A stretch of 64,000 nt of DNA, taken from contig QFQM01000003.1 of NCBI GenBank assembly GCA_003243255.1, forward strand, positions 32,111-96,110, written 5' to 3'. Below are positions 17,048 to 26,883 of this stretch, piece by piece (the first letter of the stretch is position 1; each line of letters opens with the position of its first letter). The position numbers and the translations under genes were made by a program. Below the pieces are notes generated by a model, which was not told where the DNA came from, searched no databases, and saw only the letters and a program-made list of their open reading frames with translations. Source of the DNA: Flavobacterium psychrophilum (lineage in GTDB: Bacteria; Bacteroidota; Bacteroidia; Flavobacteriales; Flavobacteriaceae).

Positions 17048-19329
17048 AAATTATGCTTGCTGTCGTAATGCTAACATTCTTAAGCGTTACTGCACAGCAG
17101 GACAACAACTGGTACTTTGGCCGTATGGCCGGACTTAATTTTAGCGCTGGAAGGCCACAGCCCATCACTAACAGTACGATGAGCACAATGGAAGGCAGCG
17201 CATCAATGTCAGACGCTAACGGTAATATACTCTTTTACACAGACGGCATTAGCGTATGGAACAGAAATAATCAGAAAATGCCAAACGGGAATGACCTTAT
17301 GGGCAATGAGTCCACAACCCAGGCAGCTGTTATTGTTCCCAAACCCGGATCACTAACCCGATACTATATTTTTACAGCAGACGACGCAGGAGGACCAAAT
17401 GGCTTGCGTTATTCTGAAGTGGATATGACTGCCGATAATGGCAAAGGCGATGTAATTAATGCCAACATAGCCCTTATTACTCCCGTAACCGAAAAAATCA
17501 CTGCTTCATACCATGCTAACGGTACTGACATATGGGTTACAACCCATCAGTGGGGAGGTAATGCTTTTTACAGTTATAAAATTACCTCAGCAGGCGTAAA
17601 CACTACCCCGATAGTAAGCAATGTGGGCCTTGTGATAGAAGGAACTGACAATTCGGGCCATTATGCCGGATGGATGAGCATATCGCCTAACGGAAAGAAA
17701 CTTGCTTCGGCAAGCGGGCTTTTTGCGATTGAGCTTTTTGACTTCGACAACCAAACCGGTACCGTATCAGATGCCATTACCCTTAAAATGCCTGCGAAAT
17801 GCTACGGCGTAGAATTTTCGCCAAACAGCAAGTTATTATATACTACCACTGACGGTTCAATTTTACAATATCAGGTAGATGCGGAAAATGTAGGCGAAAC
17901 TGAAACTCAGGTAGGTACTGTAGAAGTGGCCAGCGCTATTAAACTTGCTCCCGATTCGAAGATTTATGTAGTAACTGAATATCTTTCTAAATCATTATCT
18001 GTAATTAACAGGCCAAACGTAGTTGGTACCGGATGTAATTTTACCGAAAACAGCGTTGACCTTGCCGGTAAAGAAACTTTTGTTGGTTTACCAAACTTTA
18101 TCACCTCGCCTTACTATCTGTTAGATATAAAAGCAAAAAATGATTGTACAGATACGGTAGTATCTTTTGAAGCTATAGGCACATTAGCTTCTGAAAATGT
18201 TATATGGGATTTTGGAGACGGAAATCAATCCACAGATCCGGTTACATCACATACGTATTCAAATTCGGGGACCTATACGGTTAGCCTAAAAGCAAAACGT
18301 AATACAACAACGCGTTTCTTTACAAAACAGATAACAGTGCTGAATGCTCCTGTAGCCGAAGAAGCTTCAGACATGTATAACTGTGGCAGCGCTGAAGGAA
18401 ATGCAGCTTTTAATCTTAGCGAGCAGAATGCTGCAATACTTGGCGAACAGCCGGCCGGAGAGTTTACCGTTACATACTATGCAACACAAAATGATGCTAA
18501 CTCAAACATAAACGCACTGCCGCTTGTGTATACAAACACATCAAATCCGCAAACCATATATGCCCGCATTACAAGAAATAATGGTGTATGCTACGACACG
18601 ACATCATTTACGCTAAATGTTGCCCCTTCTCCTGTACTTGATATGGATGATAATTATGGCTTTTGCGAAAACAGTTATGTAGTGCTTACCGCACCAAAAG
18701 GTTTTGAGAGCTACACATGGTCATACAATGGGAAAACAGAAAGCGGTTCGTTTCAAAAAATCGCCAATAAGCCGGGAACATATACGCTGACCGTTAGCAA
18801 AATGACAGGCAACATGACCTGCGAAACGACTAAGACGATTATAGTTACTGAATCTCAAAAACCGGTAATTAAAAAACTGGAAACAACCGACTGGACAGAC
18901 AGCAGCAACAGCATAACGATTGTAATGGCTACCACCGGAAATTATGAATATTCTATTGACGGTGAAACCTACCAGGATGAGCCTGTTTTTGAAAACCTTG
19001 AACCGGGTGTGTATACCGTTACCGTAAAAGACAAAAACGGATGTGGAGAAGATGAAGCAGAAGCAGTGTTGCTGATGTATCCAAAATTCTTCACTCCTAA
19101 TGGTGATGGCACTCATGACAAATGGCAGGTTAAACACGCATGGTTTTCATCAAAAACGGCTATAACCATTATGGATCGTTATGGCAAGGTAATTACCGCT
19201 TTTAAAGGCAATAGCCCGGGATGGGACGGTACTCTGAATGGCTATCAGCTACCTGCCAGCGATTACTGGTTTGTTATTACGAGAGACAACGGAAAAGAAT
19301 ACAGAGGCCACTTCTCTTTATTGCGCTAA
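17035..19329 (+). CDS. T9SS cargo protein with PKD domain and type B sorting domain
   Basis: 764 residues. Signal peptide at 1-20 (cut near VTAQQ). Residues about 22-355 form a beta-propeller-like region opening with NNWYFGRMAGLNFS. A PKD domain follows at about 375-437 (VIWDFGDGNQST ... HTYSNSGTYTVSL). The last ~80 residues are the gliding-associated T9SS type B sorting domain: FFTPNGDGTHDKW, ITIMDRYGKVI, GWDGTLNGYQLPASDYWF. It should be exported across the outer membrane by the type IX system, with the C-terminal domain directing surface attachment or release. The ligand is unknown. The leader is long and no promoter is adjacent. Confidence 0.92.
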   Translation: MRQAQIMLAVVMLTFLSVTAQQDNNWYFGRMAGLNFSAGRPQPITNSTMSTMEGSASMSDANGNILFYTDGISVWNRNNQKMPNGNDLMGNESTTQAAVIVPKPGSLTRYYIFTADDAGGPNGLRYSEVDMTADNGKGDVINANIALITPVTEKITASYHANGTDIWVTTHQWGGNAFYSYKITSAGVNTTPIVSNVGLVIEGTDNSGHYAGWMSISPNGKKLASASGLFAIELFDFDNQTGTVSDAITLKMPAKCYGVEFSPNSKLLYTTTDGSILQYQVDAENVGETETQVGTVEVASAIKLAPDSKIYVVTEYLSKSLSVINRPNVVGTGCNFTENSVDLAGKETFVGLPNFITSPYYLLDIKAKNDCTDTVVSFEAIGTLASENVIWDFGDGNQSTDPVTSHTYSNSGTYTVSLKAKRNTTTRFFTKQITVLNAPVAEEASDMYNCGSAEGNAAFNLSEQNAAILGEQPAGEFTVTYYATQNDANSNINALPLVYTNTSNPQTIYARITRNNGVCYDTTSFTLNVAPSPVLDMDDNYGFCENSYVVLTAPKGFESYTWSYNGKTESGSFQKIANKPGTYTLTVSKMTGNMTCETTKTIIVTESQKPVIKKLETTDWTDSSNSITIVMATTGNYEYSIDGETYQDEPVFENLEPGVYTVTVKDKNGCGEDEAEAVLLMYPKFFTPNGDGTHDKWQVKHAWFSSKTAITIMDRYGKVITAFKGNSPGWDGTLNGYQLPASDYWFVITRDNGKEYRGHFSLLR

Positions 19330-19505
19330 TGATCAGCATATCTCTTTTGTGAGTTATTATTTATTAAACAAAAAAGAATTAAGCAATTCAATGAATTTAA
19401 TATGTTAATGTTTGAAAAACGCAACGCTAAAACATATAAAATGAATAGCTTAGCAATCCTTTAACAGGATTTTAAGAAATTGTCTATTTTAATTTACGAT
19501 TACCC

Positions 19506-19937
19506 ATGCATACTTTTTTTATAGTGCTTGGTTTATTTACTGCCATTCTTTTCTTTCTGATCGACAAAAACATGCATACCGGCGTATTGCCCGGAAAAAA
19601 GAACATACTGAAACGCTTTGAGAAGAATAAGGAAAAAGAACAGCAGCTTCAGGCCGAATTTGAACACTTGGTACAATCTTATGAAGCCTGGTCGCAAAAA
19701 GCATTCCCACATCTGGATGTAACCTACAGCGAATACCTTGAGCTTTTAAAAGAGAAATCGAGCATAGAATATTCAGACAGCGAATTTGAAAAACTAAGAT
19801 CGGGGTTAAAGAGTCAGCAAATAGTTGACTATGCCGAAAAGATAAAAAATCAGGAAGAAGCAGTTATTGCTTTTCAGGCTCACCTTAACTGCCAAAAGAA
19901 AAAGCTGCAGTCACTAAACATAGCGAACGCATCTTAA
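19506..19937 (+). CDS. Membrane-anchored coiled-coil protein, unknown function
   Basis: 143 residues. One N-terminal transmembrane helix (FFIVLGLFTAILFFLI) is followed by a charged, Glu/Lys/Gln-rich region likely to form a coiled coil (EKNKEKEQQLQAEFEHL). No family recognised. It stands alone between T9SS cargo and a radical SAM gene and ends in a strong terminator at 19961. Confidence 0.65.
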   Translation: MHTFFIVLGLFTAILFFLIDKNMHTGVLPGKKNILKRFEKNKEKEQQLQAEFEHLVQSYEAWSQKAFPHLDVTYSEYLELLKEKSSIEYSDSEFEKLRSGLKSQQIVDYAEKIKNQEEAVIAFQAHLNCQKKKLQSLNIANAS

Positions 19938-19960
19938 ACTAAACACTCAAACAAACCCGA

Positions 19961-19998
19961 AAAACCTTTTAGCTGCGGTTAAAAGGTTTTATTTTTTT
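19961..19998 (+). terminator. Intrinsic terminator
   Basis: 11-bp stem AAAACCTTTTA (19961-19971) with TAAAAGGTTTT (19980-19990), 8-base loop, followed by ATTTTTTT. Confidence 0.9.
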
Positions 19999-20109
19999 AA
20001 AGCCCTTTATTTACTGGCAGTTCCGATTTTGTTGATAATATCCGGAGCCCTTTAACACAAAAAGAGACGCTGTTTTTCTAATTTTCTGCTGGCAAAAACA
20101 GGAGAAAAG

Positions 20110-21165
20110 ATGGAAAAGGAAAAGATTAAAGGGCAGGGTGCGGTTACTAATATTCACAATCATTTTATTAAAAATCGCTATGAAACATCCATCTATCAGG
20201 ATGATTATGAGGAAGAAATTGCCAAAACCAAAATTCTGGAAGTCTTCCCAAAATCCATAGTTAATCCTGTAAAGAGTCCGGATCTTTCTATGGCTTATTC
20301 TATGAATCCCTATCAGGGTTGCGAACATGGCTGTGCCTACTGTTTTGCACGGCCTACCCACGAGTATTGGGGTTACAGTGCAGGAGTAGATTTTGAACGC
20401 GTTATCATGGTTAAAAAGAATGCACCCCAGCTTTTGGAGCAGTTCTTTAAAAAGAGAGGTTACAAGCCCGAACCTATACTCATGTCGGGCAATACGGATT
20501 GCTACCAGCCTGTAGAGCGCAAACTGGAGATTACCCGCAAACTGTTACAGGTATGTCTGGATTACAGGCATCCGGTACATGTGCTGACCAAAAATGCGCT
20601 GGTAACCCGAGATATTGATATCCTGACAAAACTGGCCGAAAAAAATCTGGTTACAGTATCGCTTAGCATCCCAACCATAAATGAGGAATTGAGGCGCGTG
20701 CTCGAACCCCGAACCTCATCGGTAAACACCAAGCTAAAAGCATTGGAAACGCTTTCTAAAGAAGGCATACCCACTCATGTTATGGTTGCCCCAATGATTC
20801 CGGGGCTAAACACTCCTGAGATATTGCCTATTGTAAAAACTATAGCTGAACTGGGTGCGCAAAGCTTTGGTTATACACTCGTTCGACTTAACGATACGGT
20901 TGAACCGGTTTTCATCGATTGGCTTGAAGCACATTACCCCGACAGAAAAGACAAAGTATTGCACCAGATAAGCGACATGCATGGCGGCAAACTAGGAGAA
21001 AAACAGGTATTTAAACGCCGTACCGGCGAAGGCAATATTGCCGATATGATACATACCAGCTTTAAAATAGCCCGAAAGAAATTCTTTAACGGTCAAAAAG
21101 ATATGGCACCATTGGCATTGCACCACTTTGACGGCACTAAAGGAGAGCAGTTGAGTCTCTTTTAG
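20110..21165 (+). CDS. PA0069-type radical SAM protein (SplB-like)
   Basis: 351 residues. The radical SAM cluster motif is visible as CEHGCAYCFARPTHEY near residue 73: CxxxCxxC, which ligates the 4Fe-4S cluster that cleaves S-adenosylmethionine. The surrounding MNPYQGC and THEYWGYSAGVDFE are typical of the PA0069/Rv2578c family, related to spore photoproduct lyase SplB. The true reaction of this family is not established; DNA-lesion repair has been suggested by homology. Single-gene unit with a terminator upstream and an inverted-repeat element downstream. Confidence 0.88.
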   Translation: MEKEKIKGQGAVTNIHNHFIKNRYETSIYQDDYEEEIAKTKILEVFPKSIVNPVKSPDLSMAYSMNPYQGCEHGCAYCFARPTHEYWGYSAGVDFERVIMVKKNAPQLLEQFFKKRGYKPEPILMSGNTDCYQPVERKLEITRKLLQVCLDYRHPVHVLTKNALVTRDIDILTKLAEKNLVTVSLSIPTINEELRRVLEPRTSSVNTKLKALETLSKEGIPTHVMVAPMIPGLNTPEILPIVKTIAELGAQSFGYTLVRLNDTVEPVFIDWLEAHYPDRKDKVLHQISDMHGGKLGEKQVFKRRTGEGNIADMIHTSFKIARKKFFNGQKDMAPLALHHFDGTKGEQLSLF

Positions 21166-21198
21166 TCAAAAGTTCCTCAAAGAATTTAAACAACAGTG

Positions 21199-21298
21199 GT
21201 TTCCCCTCCTTCGGAGGGGTGGCTGAAAGCCGGGGTGGTTAATTTATATGCAATAGAACCACCCCACCCTACGGGCACCCCTCCAAAGGAGGGGAAAC
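21199..21298. repeat. 100-bp inverted-repeat element (G/C-rich, REP-like)
   Basis: The outer arms are GTTTCCCCTCC (from 21199) and GGAGGGGAAAC (to 21298). The inner arms are GGGGTGGTT (21232-21240) and AACCACCCC (21257-21265). Each half also folds on itself (CCCCTCC-TTC-GGAGGGG). Related half-elements occur at 57868-57900 and 59229-59280. It sits between convergent genes and may end transcription from both sides. Confidence 0.8.
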
Positions 21299-21340
21299 AT
21301 ATCATACTCCGCCTACTGTGACCTGCTGGCAGGCAGGCTG

Positions 21341-22309
21341 CTAACTGCTCACTATATCTGAAACTATCATCTCAGCATGCACACGGCTGTTCTCAATAAA
21401 CCATTTATGGGTTTCGAGGCCACCGCAAACTACTCCGGCAAGATAAAGTCCTTTCACATTGGTTTCCATTGTATCAGGATTATAAGTAGGCGTACAGTTT
21501 ATGTTTTCAGAAATTTCAACCCCTGCTGCCCGTAAAAAATCAAGGTCGGGGCGATAGCCAGTCAGGGCAAGAACAAAATCGGCTTCGATGAGTACTTCGC
21601 CATCCGGCGAATTGATGATGACCTCCTTTTCGGTAATCTCAACGATCTCCGAATAAAAATGTGCCTTGATGCTTCCTTCTGCAATACGGTTCTCAACATC
21701 GGGTTTAACCCAATATTTTACCCTGTCGTTTATCTCCCCCTTACGGATAACCATAGTAACATCGGCACCTTTGAGGTAACATTCCAGTGCCGCATCTACC
21801 GATGAGTTATTGGCTCCCACCACCACTACCTTACGGAAAGCATACTCATGGGCTTCTTTGTAATAATGGCGTACATGCGGAAGGTTCTCCCCTTTTACCT
21901 CCATATACATAGGGATATCATAAAAGCCTGTAGCGATAACCACATTTTTAGAAGTATAATTCGCTTTAGAAGTCTTAACCGAAAAAATACCATTAGAATT
22001 ATTTACCTGATCTACCCTTTCGAAAAGATTAATATTCAGGTTAAAATGACGCTGAATGTTGCGATAATACTCCAGAGCCTCCTGCCTGCCCGGTTTGGGA
22101 GCTATGCAGCTAAAAGGCACATCGCCTATCTCGAGCCTTTCGGCAGTTGAGAAAAACGTCATATACAGCGGGTAATTGAACAGGCTGTTGACTAATGCGC
22201 CTTTTTCAATGATCCGGTAATTCAAGCCTTTGCGCTGCGCTTCGATACCGCAGGCCATACCAATAGGACCTCCGCCTATGATTATAAGGTCGTATATTAC
22301 TTCTTCCAT
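21341..22309 (-). CDS. ypdA: YpdA-type FAD/NAD(P)-dependent oxidoreductase
   Basis: 322 residues. FAD-binding Rossmann motif at the N-terminus (DLIIIGGGPIGMACG) and a second, NADPH-binding motif in the middle (VVVVGANNSSVDAAL near 157). It lacks the CxxC redox pair of thioredoxin reductases, as YpdA proteins do. FNYPLYMTFFSTAERLEIG and the C-terminal GLYLAGVVCGGLETHKWFIENSR are typical. Family knowledge: YpdA reduces bacillithiol disulfide. It overlaps the CYTH gene start-to-stop by 13 bases, so the pair forms one leftward unit. Confidence 0.9.
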   Translation of the reverse strand: MEEVIYDLIIIGGGPIGMACGIEAQRKGLNYRIIEKGALVNSLFNYPLYMTFFSTAERLEIGDVPFSCIAPKPGRQEALEYYRNIQRHFNLNINLFERVDQVNNSNGIFSVKTSKANYTSKNVVIATGFYDIPMYMEVKGENLPHVRHYYKEAHEYAFRKVVVVGANNSSVDAALECYLKGADVTMVIRKGEINDRVKYWVKPDVENRIAEGSIKAHFYSEIVEITEKEVIINSPDGEVLIEADFVLALTGYRPDLDFLRAAGVEISENINCTPTYNPDTMETNVKGLYLAGVVCGGLETHKWFIENSRVHAEMIVSDIVSS

Positions 22310-22770
22310 GTGCTGTATGGGTTATTGCTCAGGAAAGCATTGTAGTAATGTGTGTTTCCGCTTACTTCCTCTCCCAGCCAGTGTGGTTTCTCAAAACTTT
22401 CATTTTCATTATTCAGCTCAACCTCAGCAATTACCAGTCCGGCATTGGCACCAAAAAATTCATCCACTTCAAAAGTATGGTTACCCACTTTTACCTCATA
22501 GCGTATCTTATCAATACTGCCTTTTTCGCATAATGAAAGCAGAAGTTGCGCTTCGTCGGCAGGAATTTCTTTCTCCCATTCAAAACGGCTGGTACCGCTC
22601 TCGTTACCCGCTCCTTTTATCGTCAGGAAACCCTGATCGCCTTTGGTACGCACACGCACCGTTCGTTCGGGGTTAGAATTCAGGTAGCCCTGCGCTATTC
22701 GTTTTTGGCTAACAGCCTCATTTTTATAAGCGTCGGATAACACCAGAAATTTACGTTCAATCTCAATCAT
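22297..22770 (-). CDS. CYTH domain protein (triphosphate tunnel enzyme)
   Basis: 157 residues, a complete CYTH domain. The diagnostic ExExK motif is EIERK at residues 3-7. Further tunnel residues appear in RVRTKGDQGFLTIKG, WEKEIP, KIRYEV and EVDEFFGANAGLVIAEVEL. CYTH enzymes act on triphosphates (thiamine triphosphate, tripolyphosphate, or ATP in class IV cyclases) with divalent metal; the substrate here is undetermined. Translationally coupled to the downstream ypdA by a 13-base overlap. Confidence 0.93.
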   Translation of the reverse strand: MIEIERKFLVLSDAYKNEAVSQKRIAQGYLNSNPERTVRVRTKGDQGFLTIKGAGNESGTSRFEWEKEIPADEAQLLLSLCEKGSIDKIRYEVKVGNHTFEVDEFFGANAGLVIAEVELNNENESFEKPHWLGEEVSGNTHYYNAFLSNNPYSTWKK

Positions 22771-22914
22771 GTTCTTTGGAAATAATAGCTAAGGTAGGGA
22801 ATTGCGGGGACAGAATGGCAATCTTTATCTCTTAACCAAATACTAAATCCGTCATGTTTTAAGGTTTTCCGGGTTATGATTTGTATTTTTACATTCTGCC
22901 CCTTACTAAAACCT

Positions 22915-24966
22915 ATGAAGTTCAGGAAAACTAAACATAAGCCCGGAAATAGTCTCGCTAATTTCTTCAAAACTAATTTTGACGAGCACAACCTGTGGGA
23001 GTATAAGGCGGAAGAAACCGACCTGCTGGCACAGCTTGTAAACATTATACGCCCTAAAAAGCCAAAGTCTGCACAATCGGTTGATCTTGGAGAACTGCTG
23101 TACGAACTTAAAGCAAACCCTAAGTACCGTCAGGAACTTTCGCTTTACATAAAAGGGCTTATCAAAAACAAAAAATTCAGCAAGATACTTACCGATGCCG
23201 GGATTGTTGCTGATGCCAATTTCCTGTTTGAAGTAAGAAAACGCCTGTTTGCGAAACTAATCCCTGAACAGCCTGAAAAAGACACTCTCGAATATATACT
23301 CAACCAGGTCTTTTTTGTAAAAACCGACCCGGTATGGATTGAAAAGATCCCTCAGCAGCAAATTGAACAGCTTTTTGACCTGCTGCAATTCAGCAGCATC
23401 TATTCTGAAAACAAGAGCGGAAGTTCACTGTCTGAACTTATTTTTGCCATAGATGTTATCATACATCGTATTGCAGGACGCGCTCTGGAATCGGAAGTGA
23501 TAAAGATGGTTCCCGAATATGAAAACCTTGAAAGCCCTTTTCTTGCTCTTCGTAAGGAATTTGCAGATGTAATGCAAAAGCTGCTCGACAACAACCGGAA
23601 TTTTATCACATCAAACGATCTTGACTATAAACAGTTATTGCTGCTGCATCGCCAGTGTTACGACTACGTAAGGACCGCATTTAAGAACAGTGAAAAGTTT
23701 GGTATATCCCTGCATGTAAATCACAGCCTTTTGCGCATCCGCCAGCAATTGCAGCGATTAGAGACACTTTTACCACTGCTGACTGTAGACAACCCCGAAG
23801 ACGAGAAAAAACACAGCATTGAACTCGCTAAAGACCTTATCGCCTACAATTGCGACAAGAACAATGTAAGGAAGCTCATTAACGAAAGCACACAACTCTT
23901 ATCGTATGAGGTGACTCAGCACACTGCCCGAACCGGAGAACATTACATAACCAAAGACAGTAAAGAATATTTTAAGATGCTTTGGGCTGCTTCGGGTGGC
24001 GGATTTATTGTTGCCATTCTTTGTATCATAAAGGTATTCCTTTCAAAAATGGACACCAGTGCCTTTGGCCATGCCTTCTTTTACAGCCTTAATTATTCAC
24101 TGGGGTTTATTACTATTTATATCCTGGGCTTTACGCTGGCAACCAAACAACCGGCCATGACGGCTTCAGCACTTATCAGTGCACTCGAAAAAGGGCGCAG
24201 GAACACGCACCTGCCCGATGAGGAAAAACACAAAGCATTCGCCGAATTGTTTGCAAGGGTATTCCGTTCGCAGTTTATCGCATTCGTTGGCAATGTGTTC
24301 GTGGCGTTTCCTGTGGCGTTGCTTGGTATCTGGCTTATAGACATCTCTTTTGACTATAACCTTGCCTTAACCAAGTGGTATCATCTTATACACGACCTGA
24401 ACCCAATAGATTCTCCTGCGATATTGCACGCTGCAATAGCCGGTGTATTCCTGTTCCTTTCGGGGATTATAGCCGGTGCTGTGGCGAACCGCGACAAATA
24501 TGAGCACATCTATTACCGCATTCAGGAGCACCCACTGCTTAAACTCAGCCTTGGCCGCATACGTACCCAAAAGCTCGCTAAACTTTATGAAAAGAAATGG
24601 GCGGGTATTATTTCTAACTTCTGGTTTGGCGTATTTATGGGAAGCACAGCATCAATTGGTATATTTCTCGGTTTGAATATAGATATACGCCACATCACCT
24701 TTGCCAGCGGCAACCTTGCCTTAGGGCTTTATGGTGCCAACTGGGAAGTATCGAATGAATTGCTCTTTTGGGGAATTTTTGGAATAGGCGTCATCGGAGC
24801 CGTAAACTTCCTGGTCAGTTTTGGCTTGTCTATGGGACTGGCGTTCCGCTCCAGAAACATACCGTTATCTGAAGTGCGCGTGGTATCAGCCTCAATATGG
24901 AGCTATTTTAAAAAGAGGCCGTGGACTTTTTTCTTTCCGCCTCTGAAATCGAAAAAAGAAGACTAG
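22915..24966 (+). CDS. Gcr-type 'site-specific recombinase' family membrane protein
   Basis: 683 residues from ATG 22915 (an in-frame ATG at 22876 adds a hydrophobic, unlikely leader). Residues 1-350 are soluble and helical; from about 357 there are six or more membrane helices, including GFITIYILGFTLATKQPAM and FLFLSGIIAGAVANR. This layout matches the family annotated as site-specific recombinase (PF10136), named after a Neisseria gene. The name is doubtful for a polytopic membrane protein and no recombinase motif is visible. Convergent with the next gene, overlapping it by 4 bases with no terminator between. Confidence 0.75.
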   Translation: MKFRKTKHKPGNSLANFFKTNFDEHNLWEYKAEETDLLAQLVNIIRPKKPKSAQSVDLGELLYELKANPKYRQELSLYIKGLIKNKKFSKILTDAGIVADANFLFEVRKRLFAKLIPEQPEKDTLEYILNQVFFVKTDPVWIEKIPQQQIEQLFDLLQFSSIYSENKSGSSLSELIFAIDVIIHRIAGRALESEVIKMVPEYENLESPFLALRKEFADVMQKLLDNNRNFITSNDLDYKQLLLLHRQCYDYVRTAFKNSEKFGISLHVNHSLLRIRQQLQRLETLLPLLTVDNPEDEKKHSIELAKDLIAYNCDKNNVRKLINESTQLLSYEVTQHTARTGEHYITKDSKEYFKMLWAASGGGFIVAILCIIKVFLSKMDTSAFGHAFFYSLNYSLGFITIYILGFTLATKQPAMTASALISALEKGRRNTHLPDEEKHKAFAELFARVFRSQFIAFVGNVFVAFPVALLGIWLIDISFDYNLALTKWYHLIHDLNPIDSPAILHAAIAGVFLFLSGIIAGAVANRDKYEHIYYRIQEHPLLKLSLGRIRTQKLAKLYEKKWAGIISNFWFGVFMGSTASIGIFLGLNIDIRHITFASGNLALGLYGANWEVSNELLFWGIFGIGVIGAVNFLVSFGLSMGLAFRSRNIPLSEVRVVSASIWSYFKKRPWTFFFPPLKSKKED

Positions 24967-25625
24967 CTTTTTTTGCCGATATCTTCTATCGCATCAGACT
25001 GTATAATCGTCTTTGAATAATTGTTGTTCGCAAGCCAGAGCATTGCCTTAGCTATTGTCGCGGCTTTAATGCTCCTGTATTTTGCAGCTCCGCCAAACAA
25101 CAACGGATTGATAACCCACATAAAACCTTCGGCGAGCTTCTCTACTATACGGTTGTCTTTTCTTTGTGCAAGAATAAGCGACGGCTGAAGCAAATGTACT
25201 TTACTGATATGCTCGGTTAAAACAGCATCCTGCATTTCTCCTTTTGTACGGTTATAAAAAATACTGCTGTCGGCATCGGCACCAATGGCCGAAACTACAA
25301 TGTAGGTTCCTATATTATTCTCAGCAGCCAGTTTTGCGGCTGCTACAGGAATGCCATAGTCAATATCACGATAGGTTTTTTTATCCGGAGTTTTGGCCTT
25401 TGTTGTACCAATGCAGCAATACACTTCATCGCCTTTAAAAACGTCGGTATAATTACTGAGCTCAAAAAGATTGATAAGATGTTCTTCGATTTTCGGATTG
25501 ATATTATTTACTGAAGAACGTGCAAAAAGTTTGATTTTTTCGTAGCGGCTATCTGCCAGCAGTAATTGGAGGAGTTCACTACCTACAGCCCCGCTTCCAC
25601 CTAAAAGTATAGCGGTTTTTGGCAT
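24963..25625 (-). CDS. NAD(P)H-binding atypical SDR (HTATIP2-like)
   Basis: 220 residues. N-terminal Rossmann motif ILLGGSGAVGSELLQLLL (GGxGxxG type). VVSAIGADADSSIFYNRTKGEMQ gives a SA.GAD...YN..KG pattern typical of the HTATIP2/TIP30-like atypical SDRs, with Tyr and Lys in the YxxxK-like position. The C-terminal LQPSLILAQRKDNR and RSIKAATIAKAML are also typical. Probable NADPH binding; no proven substrate. Confidence 0.85.
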   Translation of the reverse strand: MPKTAILLGGSGAVGSELLQLLLADSRYEKIKLFARSSVNNINPKIEEHLINLFELSNYTDVFKGDEVYCCIGTTKAKTPDKKTYRDIDYGIPVAAAKLAAENNIGTYIVVSAIGADADSSIFYNRTKGEMQDAVLTEHISKVHLLQPSLILAQRKDNRIVEKLAEGFMWVINPLLFGGAAKYRSIKAATIAKAMLWLANNNYSKTIIQSDAIEDIGKKS

Positions 25626-25778
25626 AGTTGTTTTGTTTTTTGTTTCCGTTAGTATGAAATTACAAAAAATAATCGATAAAAGTTAAAAAACAGTCTTTAA
25701 AACACCTGTAAAGCGGTTTTTAGGGCATGAATGACAATCAACACCCTATAAATTATCCGTAAGTCGTAACTTTACAGC

Positions 25779-26882
25779 ATGGAAGCCCCTGAAGAAAAAG
25801 AGATAGTGCTGCGTAAAATAATCCATGTAGATATGGATGCTTTTTATGCCTCGGTAGAGCAGCTTGATAACCCCGAATTGCGGGGCAAAGCTGTTGCTGT
25901 AGGCGGTGGCGAAAGCAGGGGCGTTGTATCTGCTGCCAGCTACGAAGCGAGAAAGTTTGGTGTTCGCAGTGCCATGAGTGGCTTTTTAGCCAAAAAGAAA
26001 TGCCCTCATCTTATCTTTGTCAGACCACGATTTGACCGCTACCGTGAGGTTTCACTGCAAATACGCGAGATCTTCCATGAGTATACCGACCTTGTAGAGC
26101 CTTTATCGCTTGATGAGGCTTATCTCGATGTCACCATAAACAAAAAAGGGAATCCGAGTGCGACGATGATCGCTAAGGAGATTCGCCAGAAGATATTTGA
26201 AAAGACCGGACTTACGGCATCGGCAGGGATATCCATTAATAAATTCATTGCCAAGGTTGCCAGCGATTACAACAAGCCTAACGGACAGAAAACAGTTAAT
26301 CCCGATGAAGTGTTGGAATTTCTTGAGAATCTGGCGATAGGCAAGTTTTATGGCGTTGGCAAGGTAACTGAAGAAAAAATGTACCAGCTGGGCATTTTTA
26401 CCGGTGCCGACCTGAAGCAAAAATCTGTTGAATACCTGACAGATCATTTCGGAAAATCAGGGGCGTATTACTACTATGTGGTACGCGGAATACACAACGG
26501 ACAGGTTAAGCCCGACAGGACCGTAAAATCGGTTGGAACGGAACATACATTCTTTGAGAATCTGGTATCGGAAGTTTTCATGCTCGAAAAGCTAACCCTT
26601 ATTGCCGATGAACTGGAACGTCGATTAAAGAAGAAGAAGATTGCCGGAAAAACAGTTACCCTTAAGATAAAATACAGCGATTTTACAGTACAGACACGCA
26701 GTAAAACCCTGCCTTATTTTATCTCCGACAAAAGCCTTATCATGGAAACCGTTAAAGAATTGCTGTATCAGGAAAAACCAAAGGATTCGGTACGCTTGTT
26801 AGGCATTTCCCTCAACAACCTAAATACTGAAGAATCAGGAGTTAAGAAACCTGTGGCTGTACAATTGAAGTTTGAATTCTGA
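25779..26882 (+). CDS. dinB: DNA polymerase IV (Y-family)
   Basis: 367 residues, full-length Pol IV for translesion synthesis. Active-site acidic residues are in HVDMDAFYASVEQ (residues about 13-25) and SLDEAYLDV (about 108-116). A little-finger domain follows, and the C-terminal QLKFEF resembles a beta-clamp-binding tail. A near-consensus -7 box TAACTTTA lies 10-20 bases before the ATG. No SOS-box-like palindrome was noticed upstream. Confidence 0.96.
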   Translation: MEAPEEKEIVLRKIIHVDMDAFYASVEQLDNPELRGKAVAVGGGESRGVVSAASYEARKFGVRSAMSGFLAKKKCPHLIFVRPRFDRYREVSLQIREIFHEYTDLVEPLSLDEAYLDVTINKKGNPSATMIAKEIRQKIFEKTGLTASAGISINKFIAKVASDYNKPNGQKTVNPDEVLEFLENLAIGKFYGVGKVTEEKMYQLGIFTGADLKQKSVEYLTDHFGKSGAYYYYVVRGIHNGQVKPDRTVKSVGTEHTFFENLVSEVFMLEKLTLIADELERRLKKKKIAGKTVTLKIKYSDFTVQTRSKTLPYFISDKSLIMETVKELLYQEKPKDSVRLLGISLNNLNTEESGVKKPVAVQLKFEF

Positions 26883-26883
26883 T

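Noticed and set aside
22915..24966. Genuine DNA recombinase or integrase
   Set aside because: No catalytic Ser/Tyr recombinase motif and many membrane helices; only the family name suggests recombination.
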